From Streptomyces viridochromogenes (GTDB lineage: Bacteria; Actinomycetota; Actinomycetes; Streptomycetales; Streptomycetaceae), in contig NZ_LGUR01000224.1 in NCBI RefSeq assembly GCF_001270495.1, forward strand, positions 1-64,000: a stretch of 64,000 bases of DNA. The letters run 5' to 3'. Shown in pieces: positions 48,687 through 57,466 of the stretch. The stretch's first letter is position 1. Each line of letters starts with the position of its first letter. The notes beneath the pieces were generated by a model that saw nothing but the letters and a program-made list of their open reading frames with translations, made no database searches and was not told the DNA's origin. The translations under genes and the position numbers were made by a program.

Positions 48687-49049
48687 ATGCCGCAGATCAC
48701 CGTCGACTACTCCGGCGTACTGTCCCACGCCTTCGACCGGAAGGGTTTCGCACGGGCGCTGCACACCGCCACCGTCGAGATCGCGGCGGCGAAGCCGGAG
48801 GCGTGCAAGACGCAGTTCCGGCCGAGCGAGTACACGGCGTTCGGCTATGAGGACCCCGAGGCCCGGGGCCACGCGGTCGTGCACGTCACGCTCGGCCTGC
48901 TCGCCGGCCGCACCGACGAGACGAAGGCGAAGCTGACCGAGGCCGTCCTGGAGCTGCTGCGCAAGCACGTGGCGGACGACGGTGTCGTTCTGCACGCCTC
49001 GGCCGAGGTACGCGACCTCGACCCCTCCTACCGCAAGTTCGAACGCTGA
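48687..49049 (+). CDS. 5-carboxymethyl-2-hydroxymuconate Delta-isomerase family (tautomerase superfamily)
   Basis: 120 aa from the ATG at 48687 (AGGAG upstream; a GTG at 48681 overlaps the ribosome site). The start MPQITVDYS exposes Pro2, the catalytic base of CHMI-type tautomerases, and HVTLGLLAGRTDETKAKL matches the family core. In homoprotocatechuate breakdown the enzyme isomerises CHM; no other genes of that pathway are near, so the actual substrate is open. It lies 28 nt after the PP2C gene and may be co-transcribed with it. Confidence 0.82.
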   Translation: MPQITVDYSGVLSHAFDRKGFARALHTATVEIAAAKPEACKTQFRPSEYTAFGYEDPEARGHAVVHVTLGLLAGRTDETKAKLTEAVLELLRKHVADDGVVLHASAEVRDLDPSYRKFER

Positions 49050-49061
49050 GGCGCCAGGACG

Positions 49062-49751
49062 CTAGGGCGCCAGCGAGATGAGCCGGCCGACCAGCTCGCT
49101 GAACGGGCCGTCGGTCGGCTCGTTCCTGAGCATGTGGCGCAACAGCGTGCCCATCTCCTCGTCGTAGGCGGCGCTGACGGCGGCCAGTGCGGCGAAGTCG
49201 TGCACGAGCTGTACCTCCAGCTCGGCGCGCGGGATGCGCCGGCCGTCCAGCCAGATCAGTGCCGTCGACTCCGCGAGCGAGATCCAGGAGCGGACCACCA
49301 GCTCCAGCCGCGCGGGCGGGTTCGCCACGTCCAGATGCGAAAGGATCTGGACATACGCGGCCTGCCGCACGGAGTCGATGAGCGCGTTCGTCGCGGTGGA
49401 GCCGACGGCCGGGCCGCCCCGCATCAGCGCCGCGAAACCGGGACCGTGGTCGTCCACGAAGTCGAAGAACCGCCGCATCACCCGCAGCAGCCGCGCCCCC
49501 AGGGGCCCCTCGTGCGGCTCGACGAAGCGGCCCGCCAGATCGTCCGAGGCACGCTTCAACGCGGCCTCGTACAAGCTGAGTTTGCCGGGGAAGTAGTGGT
49601 AGACCAGGGGTCGCGAGATGCCCGCCGCCGACGCTATCTCGTCGATGGAGACGTCGTCGGGCGAGCGCTGGCTGAACAGTTCGAGGGCGACGCCGATCAA
49701 CTGCTGCCGCCGCTCCTCGACTCCCAATCTTCGGCGTACCCCGGTAGTCAT
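49062..49751 (-). CDS. TetR family regulator of the diiron/reductase unit (inferred)
   Basis: 229 aa. HTH: VSIDEIASAAGISRPLVYHYFPGKLSLYEAAL (about 34-65), a typical TetR pattern; C-terminal ligand pocket helices follow. It lies 56 nt downstream of the [2Fe-2S] reductase gene and in the same direction, so hydrolase-like diiron gene, reductase and regulator could form one operon. Related TetR proteins near fatty-acid genes often sense acyl-CoA, but no direct evidence is seen here. Confidence 0.9.
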   Translation of the reverse strand: MTTGVRRRLGVEERRQQLIGVALELFSQRSPDDVSIDEIASAAGISRPLVYHYFPGKLSLYEAALKRASDDLAGRFVEPHEGPLGARLLRVMRRFFDFVDDHGPGFAALMRGGPAVGSTATNALIDSVRQAAYVQILSHLDVANPPARLELVVRSWISLAESTALIWLDGRRIPRAELEVQLVHDFAALAAVSAAYDEEMGTLLRHMLRNEPTDGPFSELVGRLISLAP

Positions 49752-49807
49752 GCGAACACCCTACCGATCGAATCCGGCCCCGAACGGACCGGACCGGTCA
49801 CGGACGT

Positions 49808-50836
49808 TCACAGATCCAATACGAGTCGATCACCTCGCGCCCGCGACACACAGATCAGCATCGAGTCGGCCCGCTCCGCGTCGGTCAGCAACTCGTCCCG
49901 GTGCTCCACCTCGCCCTCCAGCACCCGCTGTTGGCAGGTCCCGCAGAAGCCCTGCTCGCACGAGTAGGCCGTGTCGGGCAACTCCGCGCGTACGGCGGCC
50001 AGGACGGTCGAGTCGGCGGCGACCGTCAACGTCCGTCCGCTGCGCCGGAGTTCGACCTCGAAGGCACCGCCCGCCGAGACGCGGGGCATGAAACGCTCCA
50101 GACGGACACGGGGGAACCGCTCCTGCACGGCGGCCATCAGTCCCTCCGGCCCACAGCAGTAGACGGCGGCGCCCTCGGGCACGTCCGCGAGGTGCGCGTC
50201 GAGATCCGGCACCCCCTCCACGACGGTCACCCTCCCCGTCCCGCCGCCCAGCTTCTCGACCTCCTCCAGGAACGGCATCGAGGCACGGTCGCGCCCGCAG
50301 TACAGCAGCCCCCACCCGACACCGTCGGGCAGCGCCCGCAGCATCGGCAGGACGGGCGTGATCCCGATGCCGCCCGCGACGAAGACGTACGACTCGGCCT
50401 CGGCCAACGGGAAACGGTTCCGGGGCCCCCGCACCTCCAGCTCCATCCCCTCCCGCACCTGCTCGTGCACCTCGCGCGAGCCGCCCCGCCCGTCCGGGAC
50501 CAGCCTGGTCGCCACGGTGTACGACGAGGTGTCCTCCGGGTCGCCGCACAGCGAGTACTGCCGCACCAGCCCCGACGGCAGCACGAGGTCGAGATGCGCG
50601 CCGGGCTCCCAGCGCGGCAAGTCCCGCCCCTCCAGCCGTAGTTGTACGACCCCCTCGGCGACCTCTTCCCGCGAGGCCACCAGCAGCCGCAGCGCCCGCG
50701 ACCGGGGCCGCCCCGAGACCGGCTCCTCCAGGGCGGGCATCGGCCACAACGGCGAGGTCCGGATACGGCGCCGCAGCGCCCGCCGGACGAGCAGGGCGGA
50801 ACCGGCGACGACGGCGACGGTGCGGAGCTTCGGCAT
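49808..50836 (-). CDS. Ferredoxin reductase with C-terminal [2Fe-2S] domain (PDR/VanB-like)
   Basis: 342 aa. Short hydrophobic N-terminus (VAVVAGSALLV, about 6-16), then a flavin barrel with RQYSLCGDP, an NAD(P) domain with VAGGIGITPVLPML and YCCGPEGLM, and a plant-type ferredoxin domain with Cys293, Cys298, Cys301 and Cys329 (Cx4Cx2Cx27C). The domain order matches phthalate-dioxygenase-reductase/VanB proteins that feed electrons from NAD(P)H to an oxygenase. Its ATG overlaps the TGA of the upstream diiron-protein gene (TGATG), so the two are translationally coupled. Confidence 0.93.
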   Translation of the reverse strand: MPKLRTVAVVAGSALLVRRALRRRIRTSPLWPMPALEEPVSGRPRSRALRLLVASREEVAEGVVQLRLEGRDLPRWEPGAHLDLVLPSGLVRQYSLCGDPEDTSSYTVATRLVPDGRGGSREVHEQVREGMELEVRGPRNRFPLAEAESYVFVAGGIGITPVLPMLRALPDGVGWGLLYCGRDRASMPFLEEVEKLGGGTGRVTVVEGVPDLDAHLADVPEGAAVYCCGPEGLMAAVQERFPRVRLERFMPRVSAGGAFEVELRRSGRTLTVAADSTVLAAVRAELPDTAYSCEQGFCGTCQQRVLEGEVEHRDELLTDAERADSMLICVSRARGDRLVLDL

Positions 50837-51732
50837 CAGGCGGCACCCTTCGCGGACTTCTCGGCGGTCTCGGCGGCCAGCGCGGCGGGGGAGGAGGCCA
50901 GATAGGCGACGGCCTGCGCGGTGGAACCCTCCTGCGAGGGGTGGTACGCACGGCTCAGATACCGGGGGATCGACCTGAGCATGTCCCCGGTCGCCGGCAG
51001 CGTGCCCCGCCTGCCCCGGACGTAGAGGTCCTTGAGGGAGACCCGGCCGTCGACGAGCGTCGGATCGTTCTCCATGAAGAAGCGCGCCCCGCGCTGCCAC
51101 AGGAAGACGAGGGCGGTGAACGCGGTCGCCCAGGTCCGCACCCGCCGCCGGTAGCCACCGTCGACATGCATGAACAGGTCGAACGCGACCGACCGGTGCT
51201 CGACCTCCTCGGCACCGTGCCAGCGCAGCAGGTCCAGCATGGTCGGGTCGGCGCCGCGGCGGTCCAGCTCCTCCGCGTTGAGCACCCAGTCGCCGAGGAA
51301 GGCGGTGTAGTGCTCGATGGCCGCGATGATCGCCACCCGCTCCATCAGCCACCAGCGGCGCGCCCGGCCCGGCGGCAGGGTGCGGTCGCCGAGCAGCTTC
51401 TCGAAGAGCCAGTCGACCTGTGCGGTGTACGGCGTCGGATCGAGCCCCTGCTCCCGCAGATGCGGCAGCACCTCGTCATGGGCCTGCGAGTGCATGGCCT
51501 CCTGCCCGATGAACCCGATGACGTCCGCACGGAGCCGCTCGTCCCGGATGTACGGCAGCACCTGCTTGTAGACGTGCACGAACCACCGCTCGCCGGCGGG
51601 CAGAAGCAGATGCAGCACGTTGATGGTGTGTGTGGTGAGGGGATCGCCGGGCACCCAGTGCAGCGGGGTGTCGTCCCAGGAGAAGGACACCTTGCGGGCT
51701 TTGAGGGGTATCCGGTCCTGCGTATTGGACAT
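50836..51732 (-). CDS. Ferritin-like diiron protein annotated as metal-dependent hydrolase (PF10118)
   Basis: 298 aa, all-helical. It belongs to the family usually called predicted metal-dependent hydrolase (COG3687). The sequence shows Glu48, Glu78xxHis81, Glu140 and Glu176xxHis179, the E-ExxH-E-ExxH ligand pattern of ferritin-like carboxylate-bridged diiron oxygenases and desaturases; His85 and His141 lie beside ligands. The coupled downstream gene encodes a matching [2Fe-2S] reductase. I infer an NAD(P)H-fed oxygenase, hydroxylase or desaturase rather than a hydrolase. Substrate unknown. Confidence 0.88.
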   Translation of the reverse strand: MSNTQDRIPLKARKVSFSWDDTPLHWVPGDPLTTHTINVLHLLLPAGERWFVHVYKQVLPYIRDERLRADVIGFIGQEAMHSQAHDEVLPHLREQGLDPTPYTAQVDWLFEKLLGDRTLPPGRARRWWLMERVAIIAAIEHYTAFLGDWVLNAEELDRRGADPTMLDLLRWHGAEEVEHRSVAFDLFMHVDGGYRRRVRTWATAFTALVFLWQRGARFFMENDPTLVDGRVSLKDLYVRGRRGTLPATGDMLRSIPRYLSRAYHPSQEGSTAQAVAYLASSPAALAAETAEKSAKGAA

Positions 51733-51814
51733 GGCGTCAATGTACTGACGGGTAGGTCCGAGGTGAACCCTTGTGCGGCCCCTTATTTACATTCCTGTCA
51801 GCAAGCCGGGGGTC

Positions 51815-53740
51815 TCACTTGAGCCCGTCGATCGAGCGTCCGCTCTCCAACGTGCCCTTCAACTCGGCCCGCGCACCCTGCTCGGCCCGCACGGTCAGCA
51901 GGCTGCCCTGGGAGGTGCCGCGCACCCCGCCCGTGGCCCGGATCGACTCCGTGTCCCGGGTGCCCGCCGCCAGCAGATACCAGTTGCCCGCCTGCGCCTT
52001 CCAGAGCACCCCCGCCAGCACATGGGGATCACGCGCCCCGCACGCCGACACGTTCTGCGCCTTCGCCGTCACCGACGCGTGCGTCGAACCCGGCGTCCGG
52101 AACTGGGCCAGCACCCGCTCGCCGCCACCCCGCCAGGTCTCGGCGCGCGTGCACACCCAGTCCGCCGAGCCGGTCCCGTCGGGGAGCGCCTGCCGGGCGA
52201 ACGCCCAGGCGTTGACCGTGCGCACACCCGCCGAGCGCATCGCGCCCAGCCAGCAGGAGTACGGCGCCCAGGCGTGCCGTGCCTGTGTGCCGGACACGTC
52301 CTTGGTCTCCCCGGGGCGGCCGGTGGTGAGGCGGGCCGGGACCAGCTCGGCGAGGTCGGTCAGCAGACGGGTGCCGGTGCTGTCGGTCACCTCCAAGGCG
52401 TTCCACGACGAACACGAGCCGGTCTGCTGGGCGGCGGGGCTCGCCAGCGGCGAGGTGACCCCGTCGGTCACGGTCAGGCCCATCGCCCCGGCGTCCGGCT
52501 TCAGCAGGTCCCGCTCGGCCGCCTTCTTCACCCAGGGCGCCATCAGATAGCGGACGTTGCCGTCGGCCCGGCTCAGCACCACCGCGCTCGCCTCTGCCCT
52601 GGTCGCGTTGTCGACCCGGGAGAAGTCCAGGGCGGCACCGGCCGTGCCGTCCTTCGGCTCGGCGTAGCGGGCGATGCGCAGCCCGTCGTAGAGGATCACC
52701 ACGCGTACGTTGTCGATGAGCCCCGCGTACAGCAGCTGCGGCGCGCCGGACGGGCCGCCCGCCGGGGTGCCGGGTGTCGCCGAGACCGTGACCTTCTCGC
52801 TCGGGCGGGCCCACACGGCGAGCGCGCGGCGCAGCAGGGCCGAGTCGTCGGTGAGGTCGCCGCGCGCGGGCCACACGGAGAAGTCGGTCCGGGCGGAGGA
52901 CTGCCAGGCCAGCGCGGGGACCTTCGTCAACTGGGCCGGATCGAGGGCCGCCTCGGCCGCCGGGTTCTGCGCGTACGAGGGCGCTGCGGGACCGTCGGGG
53001 CCCCAGCCCTCACCGGGCAGGCCGAGCAGCGCCCCGCACACGAGGAGGGCGGCCCCGGCGGCGAGCGCGGCCTTCGTGTGCTGCCGGCGCCGCATCAGAT
53101 CGGTGGGCCGGGCGTGGAGCGAGCACGGGTCGAACTCGGGGGAGCCGAGCAGCGCGTGCTGCGCCGGCACGGTGTCGGCCTCCTCCAGAGCGTCGTCCAC
53201 ATCCTCGACGCCGGCCGCCGTCAGCACGTCCCGCACCTCGCCGTCCGGGAGCTTCTCCAGCCCGCGCAGGACGTAGGCGGCCCGCGCCGGGCCGGACAGC
53301 GCCGACAGTCGCTGGTCCAGAGCGAGCTCGTCGGCGCCGCCCGACCGGGGGAAGAGGCGCAGGCCCCAGATCTGGGGCAGCAGGGGCGGCAGTTGGGAAC
53401 GCTTGGGCCAGGCCAGGCGGCGCAACGGCAGGCCCGCCTCCAACGCCGTACTCAGGATCCGGAGCCGGAGGAAGGCATACCCGGGGTCGCCCTCGCGTCC
53501 CGTCGACTGGGCCGGGATCGTGGGCGCCGACGCCGCCCGGCCCCGGGGCAGCGCACGCTGGGTGAGGGAGTGCGCGGTCACCACACGCCGGTTGCGGCCG
53601 AGGCTCGGCGGCAGCACCAGGTAGGCGAGCCGGACGAGACGCGGATAGTGCTCGACGAGCGCGGCCTCGGCCCGCTCGACGTCGACAACCGGATCGGCCG
53701 AGGCGGGCGCGGGGCGCGGGGCGACATCCTGTGACTGCAC
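51815..53740 (-). CDS. Membrane protein with sigma-factor-like cytosolic domain and large extracellular part
   Basis: 641 aa. The cytosolic N-terminus has YPRLVRLAYLVLPP (about 32-45) like ECF region 2 and LSALSGPARAAYVLRGLEKLPDGEVRDVL (about 145-173) like region 4, with a degraded centre. One membrane helix at about 223-241 follows a basic stop (LMRRRQ). The remaining roughly 400 residues are extracytosolic with several Cys (GSCSS, YSCWLG, WVCTR, SACGA). This layout suggests a membrane-tethered regulator or a sensor. No anti-sigma gene adjoins. A conserved type in Streptomyces, function unknown. Confidence 0.78.
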   Translation of the reverse strand: MQSQDVAPRPAPASADPVVDVERAEAALVEHYPRLVRLAYLVLPPSLGRNRRVVTAHSLTQRALPRGRAASAPTIPAQSTGREGDPGYAFLRLRILSTALEAGLPLRRLAWPKRSQLPPLLPQIWGLRLFPRSGGADELALDQRLSALSGPARAAYVLRGLEKLPDGEVRDVLTAAGVEDVDDALEEADTVPAQHALLGSPEFDPCSLHARPTDLMRRRQHTKAALAAGAALLVCGALLGLPGEGWGPDGPAAPSYAQNPAAEAALDPAQLTKVPALAWQSSARTDFSVWPARGDLTDDSALLRRALAVWARPSEKVTVSATPGTPAGGPSGAPQLLYAGLIDNVRVVILYDGLRIARYAEPKDGTAGAALDFSRVDNATRAEASAVVLSRADGNVRYLMAPWVKKAAERDLLKPDAGAMGLTVTDGVTSPLASPAAQQTGSCSSWNALEVTDSTGTRLLTDLAELVPARLTTGRPGETKDVSGTQARHAWAPYSCWLGAMRSAGVRTVNAWAFARQALPDGTGSADWVCTRAETWRGGGERVLAQFRTPGSTHASVTAKAQNVSACGARDPHVLAGVLWKAQAGNWYLLAAGTRDTESIRATGGVRGTSQGSLLTVRAEQGARAELKGTLESGRSIDGLK

Positions 53741-53811
53741 GTTCAGCAGAACGAGCGAATGGTCAGTAGGTCACAGGTGTGTGGACGGGCGCCGGGGCCG
53801 CAACGCCCTGA

Positions 53812-53880
53812 GGGGCGCGGGGCTGTATTGGACATGCGGCTGAAGCCGCGTGGGCGCGACCAGCCACGACGGGCCCGCAG
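53812..53880 (+). repeat. Dispersed Streptomyces repeat, full copy 4
   Basis: GGGGCGCGGGGCTGTATT, hairpin TGCGGCTGAAGCCGC, then GTGGGCGCGACCAGCCACG and CCCGCAG. It is in the gap (53741-53922) between two minus-strand genes and matches the inverted copy at 35805-35873. Confidence 0.85.
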
Positions 53881-53922
53881 ACGCGAGACGGCCTGTCGCG
53901 GCTCTTCCTCCGGGCGGCTCCT

Positions 53923-54420
53923 CTAGCGGAGCGCAGCCGCGTAATTCGCCATCGACCTCTGGTAGCGCGGCAGATGCGCCGCAAGCGCCCCCAGCACCAG
54001 CGACAACCCCTCCCGATCCCGCCCGAGGCTCGACAGGCACAGCGCCAGCGTCGCCCGTACCGCGTCGTCCAGCTCGTCGGACGGCGCGTCAAGTTCGGGC
54101 GTCAGCAGCTTGACGCCCTCCTCCGCCTGCCCGATGTTCCGGAGCGAGCTGGACAGCTGGATCTTGGCCCGCCGCCCCTTGTAGCCGCTCACGTCGCTGA
54201 GCCCGCGCGCCAGCGCCTCCCGGTACAGCGGTACCGCCTTGTCCGAGTGCCCGGTCGAGTCCCAGGCGCATGCCTGCTCGAAGGGGGCCAGCGGGCTGTC
54301 GTACGGCAGTTCGGCGACGAGGGCGTCGATGACGGCACGGAAGTCGGCCGCGTCCTGCTCCGGGTAGGTGCCGAACGTCGACCACGCGGCGGTCACGCGA
54401 TCTTCCCAGTCCTGGTTCAT
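53923..54420 (-). CDS. Tetratricopeptide-repeat protein
   Basis: 165 aa from the ATG at 54420. Helical throughout with TPR-like pairs: SPLAPFEQACAWDSTGHSDKAVPLYREALARGL, KIQLSSSLRNIGQAEEGVKLL and ATLALCLSSLGRDREGLSLVLGALA. The Streptomyces family of this size is a cytosolic protein of unknown partner. It is divergent from a small lipoprotein gene (100-nt gap). Longer in-frame upstream starts run through the promoter region and are rejected. Confidence 0.85.
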   Translation of the reverse strand: MNQDWEDRVTAAWSTFGTYPEQDAADFRAVIDALVAELPYDSPLAPFEQACAWDSTGHSDKAVPLYREALARGLSDVSGYKGRRAKIQLSSSLRNIGQAEEGVKLLTPELDAPSDELDDAVRATLALCLSSLGRDREGLSLVLGALAAHLPRYQRSMANYAAALR

Positions 54421-54520
54421 CGCGCCACTCTCGCACGGGAGGGCGAACACCGGCAGCGGTATTTTGAGCGCTCCGCGCGCGGGAGCCGTATCCATCGGGA
54501 GGCCCCTCAGGGAGGAAGAC

Positions 54521-54952
54521 ATGAAGGTGACCCGACCGATGCTCGTGGCGGCTGGTGTCGCGGCGGTGTTCGCGCTGGCTGGCTGTGGATCCGGCGGTGA
54601 CGAGCAGGCCGCGGTGCCCGAGACCGCCACCGGCAGTCTGGAACACCTGGCCGCCGAGGCGAAGTGCAAGCCGAACATGCAGACCGACGCCGACGAGATC
54701 CGGCAGGCCATCTGCAAGAGCGGCAAGGACAAGTACGTCCTCGCCACCTTCGCCACCGACCGCGGCCAGGCCGAGTGGCTGAGCGGCGCCAAGGACTACG
54801 GCGGCTACTACCTCGTCGGCCGCAAATGGGTCGCCGTCGGTCAGGAGAAGACGGTCACGGCGTTGCAGAGCAAGCTCGGCGGGACCATGGAGGAAGGCTC
54901 CGAGCACATGAATCCCGGAGGCAGTCACAACAGCGGCAGCCACCACGGCTGA
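54521..54952 (+). CDS. Small secreted lipoprotein, unknown function
   Basis: 143 aa from the ATG at 54521 with GGAGGAAG 4 nt upstream. Signal and lipobox LAGC (Cys near 20), then a Gly/Asp linker and a compact domain with two Cys (AKCKPNM, QAICKSGKDKY) that could form a disulfide, AEWLSGAKDYGGYYLVGRKWV, and a His/Ser tail (HNSGSHHG) that might bind metal. Anchored to the outer membrane face. No family recognised; a strong terminator follows. Confidence 0.85.
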   Translation: MKVTRPMLVAAGVAAVFALAGCGSGGDEQAAVPETATGSLEHLAAEAKCKPNMQTDADEIRQAICKSGKDKYVLATFATDRGQAEWLSGAKDYGGYYLVGRKWVAVGQEKTVTALQSKLGGTMEEGSEHMNPGGSHNSGSHHG

Positions 54953-54996
54953 CCCCGGATATCACTGACCGCGGATATCGCAGATATCCGGGACAG

Positions 54997-55039
54997 ACGA
55001 AAGTCGGCGGTGGGAGGAGATCCCACCGCCGACTTTCGT
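54997..55039. terminator. Bidirectional terminator, 19-bp perfect stem
   Basis: ACGAAAGTCGGCGGTGGGA and its exact complement flank a 5-nt loop, between the convergent lipoprotein and DUF1996 genes. A T/A-rich end (CTTTCGT) on both sides fits use in both directions. Confidence 0.9.
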
Positions 55040-55055
55040 TACCGGTCCAGAACCG

Positions 55056-56609
55056 CTACTGGCAGTCCTGCCCGCTGTTGATGCAGTTGACCATCTCGTT
55101 CATCGTGTTCTCGTCGAAGAAGTTGATGAAGTCGTTGTGGTCGGTGATCGCCTTGTGCAGCTGGTCCGGGAAGGAGTCGACCGCGAAGGCGTTCTGGACC
55201 TGTCCGTTCTGGATCTGCGGGGCCGGAACGTCGTAGACCAGGCGGACCTGGAGCTGGGGGATCGCCTGGAAACCGTTGGCGCAGGTGCCGTCGCCCTGGA
55301 CGAACGCCACGTGCGTGCGGTGGTTGGCGCTGTCGATGTTCTGACCGTCCCAGCAGCTCTGGAAGTTGGACGTCCGCACCACGGAGCTGCCCTCGGGGCA
55401 GATCGGGAGCTTGTCGTGCAGCTGGACCTTGTCCTCGAAGCCGGTGCAGCTCCAGTTGGCGTTGGCGTTGGCGTTGCCGTTCACGAAGGACTTGGCGTCA
55501 CCGGTGATGATGCGCAGGGCCTGCGGCATCGCGACGACATCGCTCGTCTTGTTGCCGACGAACTTCAGCTGTGCCTCGCTGGCCTCGACGATCGTGCCGA
55601 CGTTGCCGTCCTGACCGCCGCCCGGGGCGTTGGCGTCGATGTCGTTCTGTCCGTCCTGCACCCGCAGCACCGGCCAGAAGTACGACGACTTGTCACCCTG
55701 GTTCTGGCAGGTGGTGTTGCCGTTCGCCAGGTCCTGGTCGCTCGCGAAAGCGTTGTTGGCCTGGTTGCCGACGTAGTCGTGCTGGTGCTGCGCACCGTTG
55801 CTGACACCGGGAGCGACGATCACGTTGTCCGAGTTGCGGTTCTCGTTCTCGTTGACGCCGCAGTTCGTGGTGAAGCTGCCGGTCGAACCGCTGTCCCCGT
55901 TCGCGGGGAGGCCGTTCGCGCCGACGCCCAGCTGGGCGTTGCCCTGGACCTGCGTGATGTCCACGAAGTCGTCCGCGTTCGGACCGTTGCCGGCCTGACC
56001 ACCGTTGCCGCCCTGGTCCTGTCCGCCGCCGTCCTGGCCGCCCTGGTCCTGGCCGCCCTGGTCCTGACCGTCCTGGTTCTGGTCCTGACCGTCCTGGTTC
56101 TGGTCCCCGCCCTGCTGGCCGTCGTTGGTCTCCGGCTGCTCGGCCGGGACGCCCTGGCACTGGGCGAGCTGCTCCAGGTTCTGCGGTCGCTGGCCGCCGG
56201 CCCGGTTGATGTTGATGCCGATCCGGTCGAGCGTGGCCACGCGCTTGGACTTCAGCGGGCCGAGGATGGCGTTGTTGACGAAGTTCGCGTCCCCCGCCTG
56301 GGCCTGCCGCGTCTCGGCGAGACGCTTGTAGGCATCCGTGACCTGCCTGTCCAGCAGCGCCAGCTCCTTGGCGACGCCCTGGCGCGCGCTCTTCGGCACC
56401 TTCGTCAGCTTCTGGCCGACATCAGGGCAGTTGATCGTCGCGACCTGGGCGTTCGCGGACTTCGTCTGGTTCCACCCAGAGCTGTCCTCGTGCGCCGAAG
56501 CATAGAAGTTGGCCCATACAAGCCCGCCCCCACCGAGCGCTAGGGCTGCCGATGCGGCTATGGCCTTGGTGGCCAGCGGCGTACGGCGTTTTCTTGTGTT
56601 GCGTCCCAT
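55056..56609 (-). CDS. Secreted DUF1996 protein with Gln/Asp/Gly repeat linker
   Basis: 517 aa from the ATG at 56609 (AGGAG 4 nt upstream). Signal/anchor segment about 15-35 ([25 protein letters not shown]). A helical region about 55-150 is followed by a low-complexity linker built of QNQDGQ / QGGQDQ units (about 168-198) and then the DUF1996 domain with [27 protein letters not shown] and C-terminal Cys pairs. The His/Trp/Cys content of DUF1996 suggests an extracellular carbohydrate or metal-dependent activity, not established. In streptomycetes this product is often abundant outside the cell (recollection). Confidence 0.87.
   Translation of the reverse strand: MGRNTRKRRTPLATKAIAASAALALGGGGLVWANFYASAHEDSSGWNQTKSANAQVATINCPDVGQKLTKVPKSARQGVAKELALLDRQVTDAYKRLAETRQAQAGDANFVNNAILGPLKSKRVATLDRIGININRAGGQRPQNLEQLAQCQGVPAEQPETNDGQQGGDQNQDGQDQNQDGQDQGGQDQGGQDGGGQDQGGNGGQAGNGPNADDFVDITQVQGNAQLGVGANGLPANGDSGSTGSFTTNCGVNENENRNSDNVIVAPGVSNGAQHQHDYVGNQANNAFASDQDLANGNTTCQNQGDKSSYFWPVLRVQDGQNDIDANAPGGGQDGNVGTIVEASEAQLKFVGNKTSDVVAMPQALRIITGDAKSFVNGNANANANWSCTGFEDKVQLHDKLPICPEGSSVVRTSNFQSCWDGQNIDSANHRTHVAFVQGDGTCANGFQAIPQLQVRLVYDVPAPQIQNGQVQNAFAVDSFPDQLHKAITDHNDFINFFDENTMNEMVNCINSGQDCQ
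56011..56106. repeat. Short in-frame tandem repeats coding for the Gln/Asp/Gly linker
   Basis: Units such as CCTGGTCCTGGCCGCC and CTGACCGTCCTGGTTCTGGTC recur head to tail inside the DUF1996 gene, encoding (N/G)QDGQ(D)Q-type units on the minus strand. Copy number is likely to vary among strains. Confidence 0.8.
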
Positions 56610-56812
56610 GGAACTCCTCTGACTTCCTTTTTCGGGGCATCGAGGGCGCCCGACAGGAGTGAAGCGGCTCCCATTCATACGGAGCGCGTCCCAGGGGTGT
56701 TCAGTCGTCCCGGAAATTGTTGAGAGATTCGTGAGAGCGCTGTGTGCTCAACAGCCCCGGAAACACCGGTAGTTGTTGATCCCGCACGGCGGGTGAATGG
56801 CCGGGTCCGTTT

Positions 56813-57466
56813 TCACCGGCCGTGGTCGAGATACGCGAGAACCGCCAGCACGCGACGGTTGTCGTCGTCCGACACCTCCAGGCCCAGTTTGGCGAAGATA
56901 TTGGCGGTGTGCTTCGCGATCGCCCGTTCCGTGACCACCAGTCGCTCGGCGATCGCCGCGTTCGTCCGCCCCTGCGCCATCAGCTCCAGCACCTCCGTCT
57001 CGCGAGGTGTGAGCCGGGCCAGCGGCTGGTCGTCGGCCGCGCGCCGGGTCAGCAACTGCTGGATCACCTGCGGATCCATCGCCGTGCCGCCCGCCGCGAC
57101 CCGCCGTACGGCGTCCACGAACTGGTCCGCGTCGAACACCCGGTCCTTCAGCAGATACCCCACCCCGCCACTGCCGTCGGCCAGCAACTCCCGGGCGTAC
57201 AGCTGCTCCACGTGCTGCGACAGCACCAGCACCGGCAGCCCGGGCTTCTTCCGGCGGGCCTCCAGCGCGCACTGCAGCCCCTCGTCGGTGTTCGTCGGCG
57301 GCAGGCGTACGTCGACGACGGCGACGTCCGGCTCCAGCTCGGCCAGCGCGCGGGCCAGCTCGGGGCCGGTCTCCACGGCCGCCGCGATCTCGAAGTCGTA
57401 GGCCTGGAGGAGCCGGACGAGTCCGTCGCGCAGCAGGAACAGGTCTTCGGCTAGGACAACGCGCAA
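56813..57466 (-). CDS. NarL/FixJ-type response regulator
   Basis: 217 aa starting at a TTG (57466) that is preceded by GGAG at 5 nt and yields the expected RVVLAEDLFLLRDGL start. Receiver with acidic Glu7-Asp8, phosphoacceptor Asp52 (VAVVDVRLPP) and the conserved Lys in YLLKDR, then LuxR-type HTH (LTPRETEVLELMAQGRTNAAIAERLVVTERAIAKH). It overlaps the histidine kinase gene by 16 nt, so they are translated together. Targets unknown. Confidence 0.93.
   Translation of the reverse strand: MRVVLAEDLFLLRDGLVRLLQAYDFEIAAAVETGPELARALAELEPDVAVVDVRLPPTNTDEGLQCALEARRKKPGLPVLVLSQHVEQLYARELLADGSGGVGYLLKDRVFDADQFVDAVRRVAAGGTAMDPQVIQQLLTRRAADDQPLARLTPRETEVLELMAQGRTNAAIAERLVVTERAIAKHTANIFAKLGLEVSDDDNRRVLAVLAYLDHGR

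Noticed and set aside
51773..53734. 653-residue plus-strand open frame
   Set aside because: Antisense of the 641-residue membrane protein, which has sensible domains, Cys pattern and a membrane helix.
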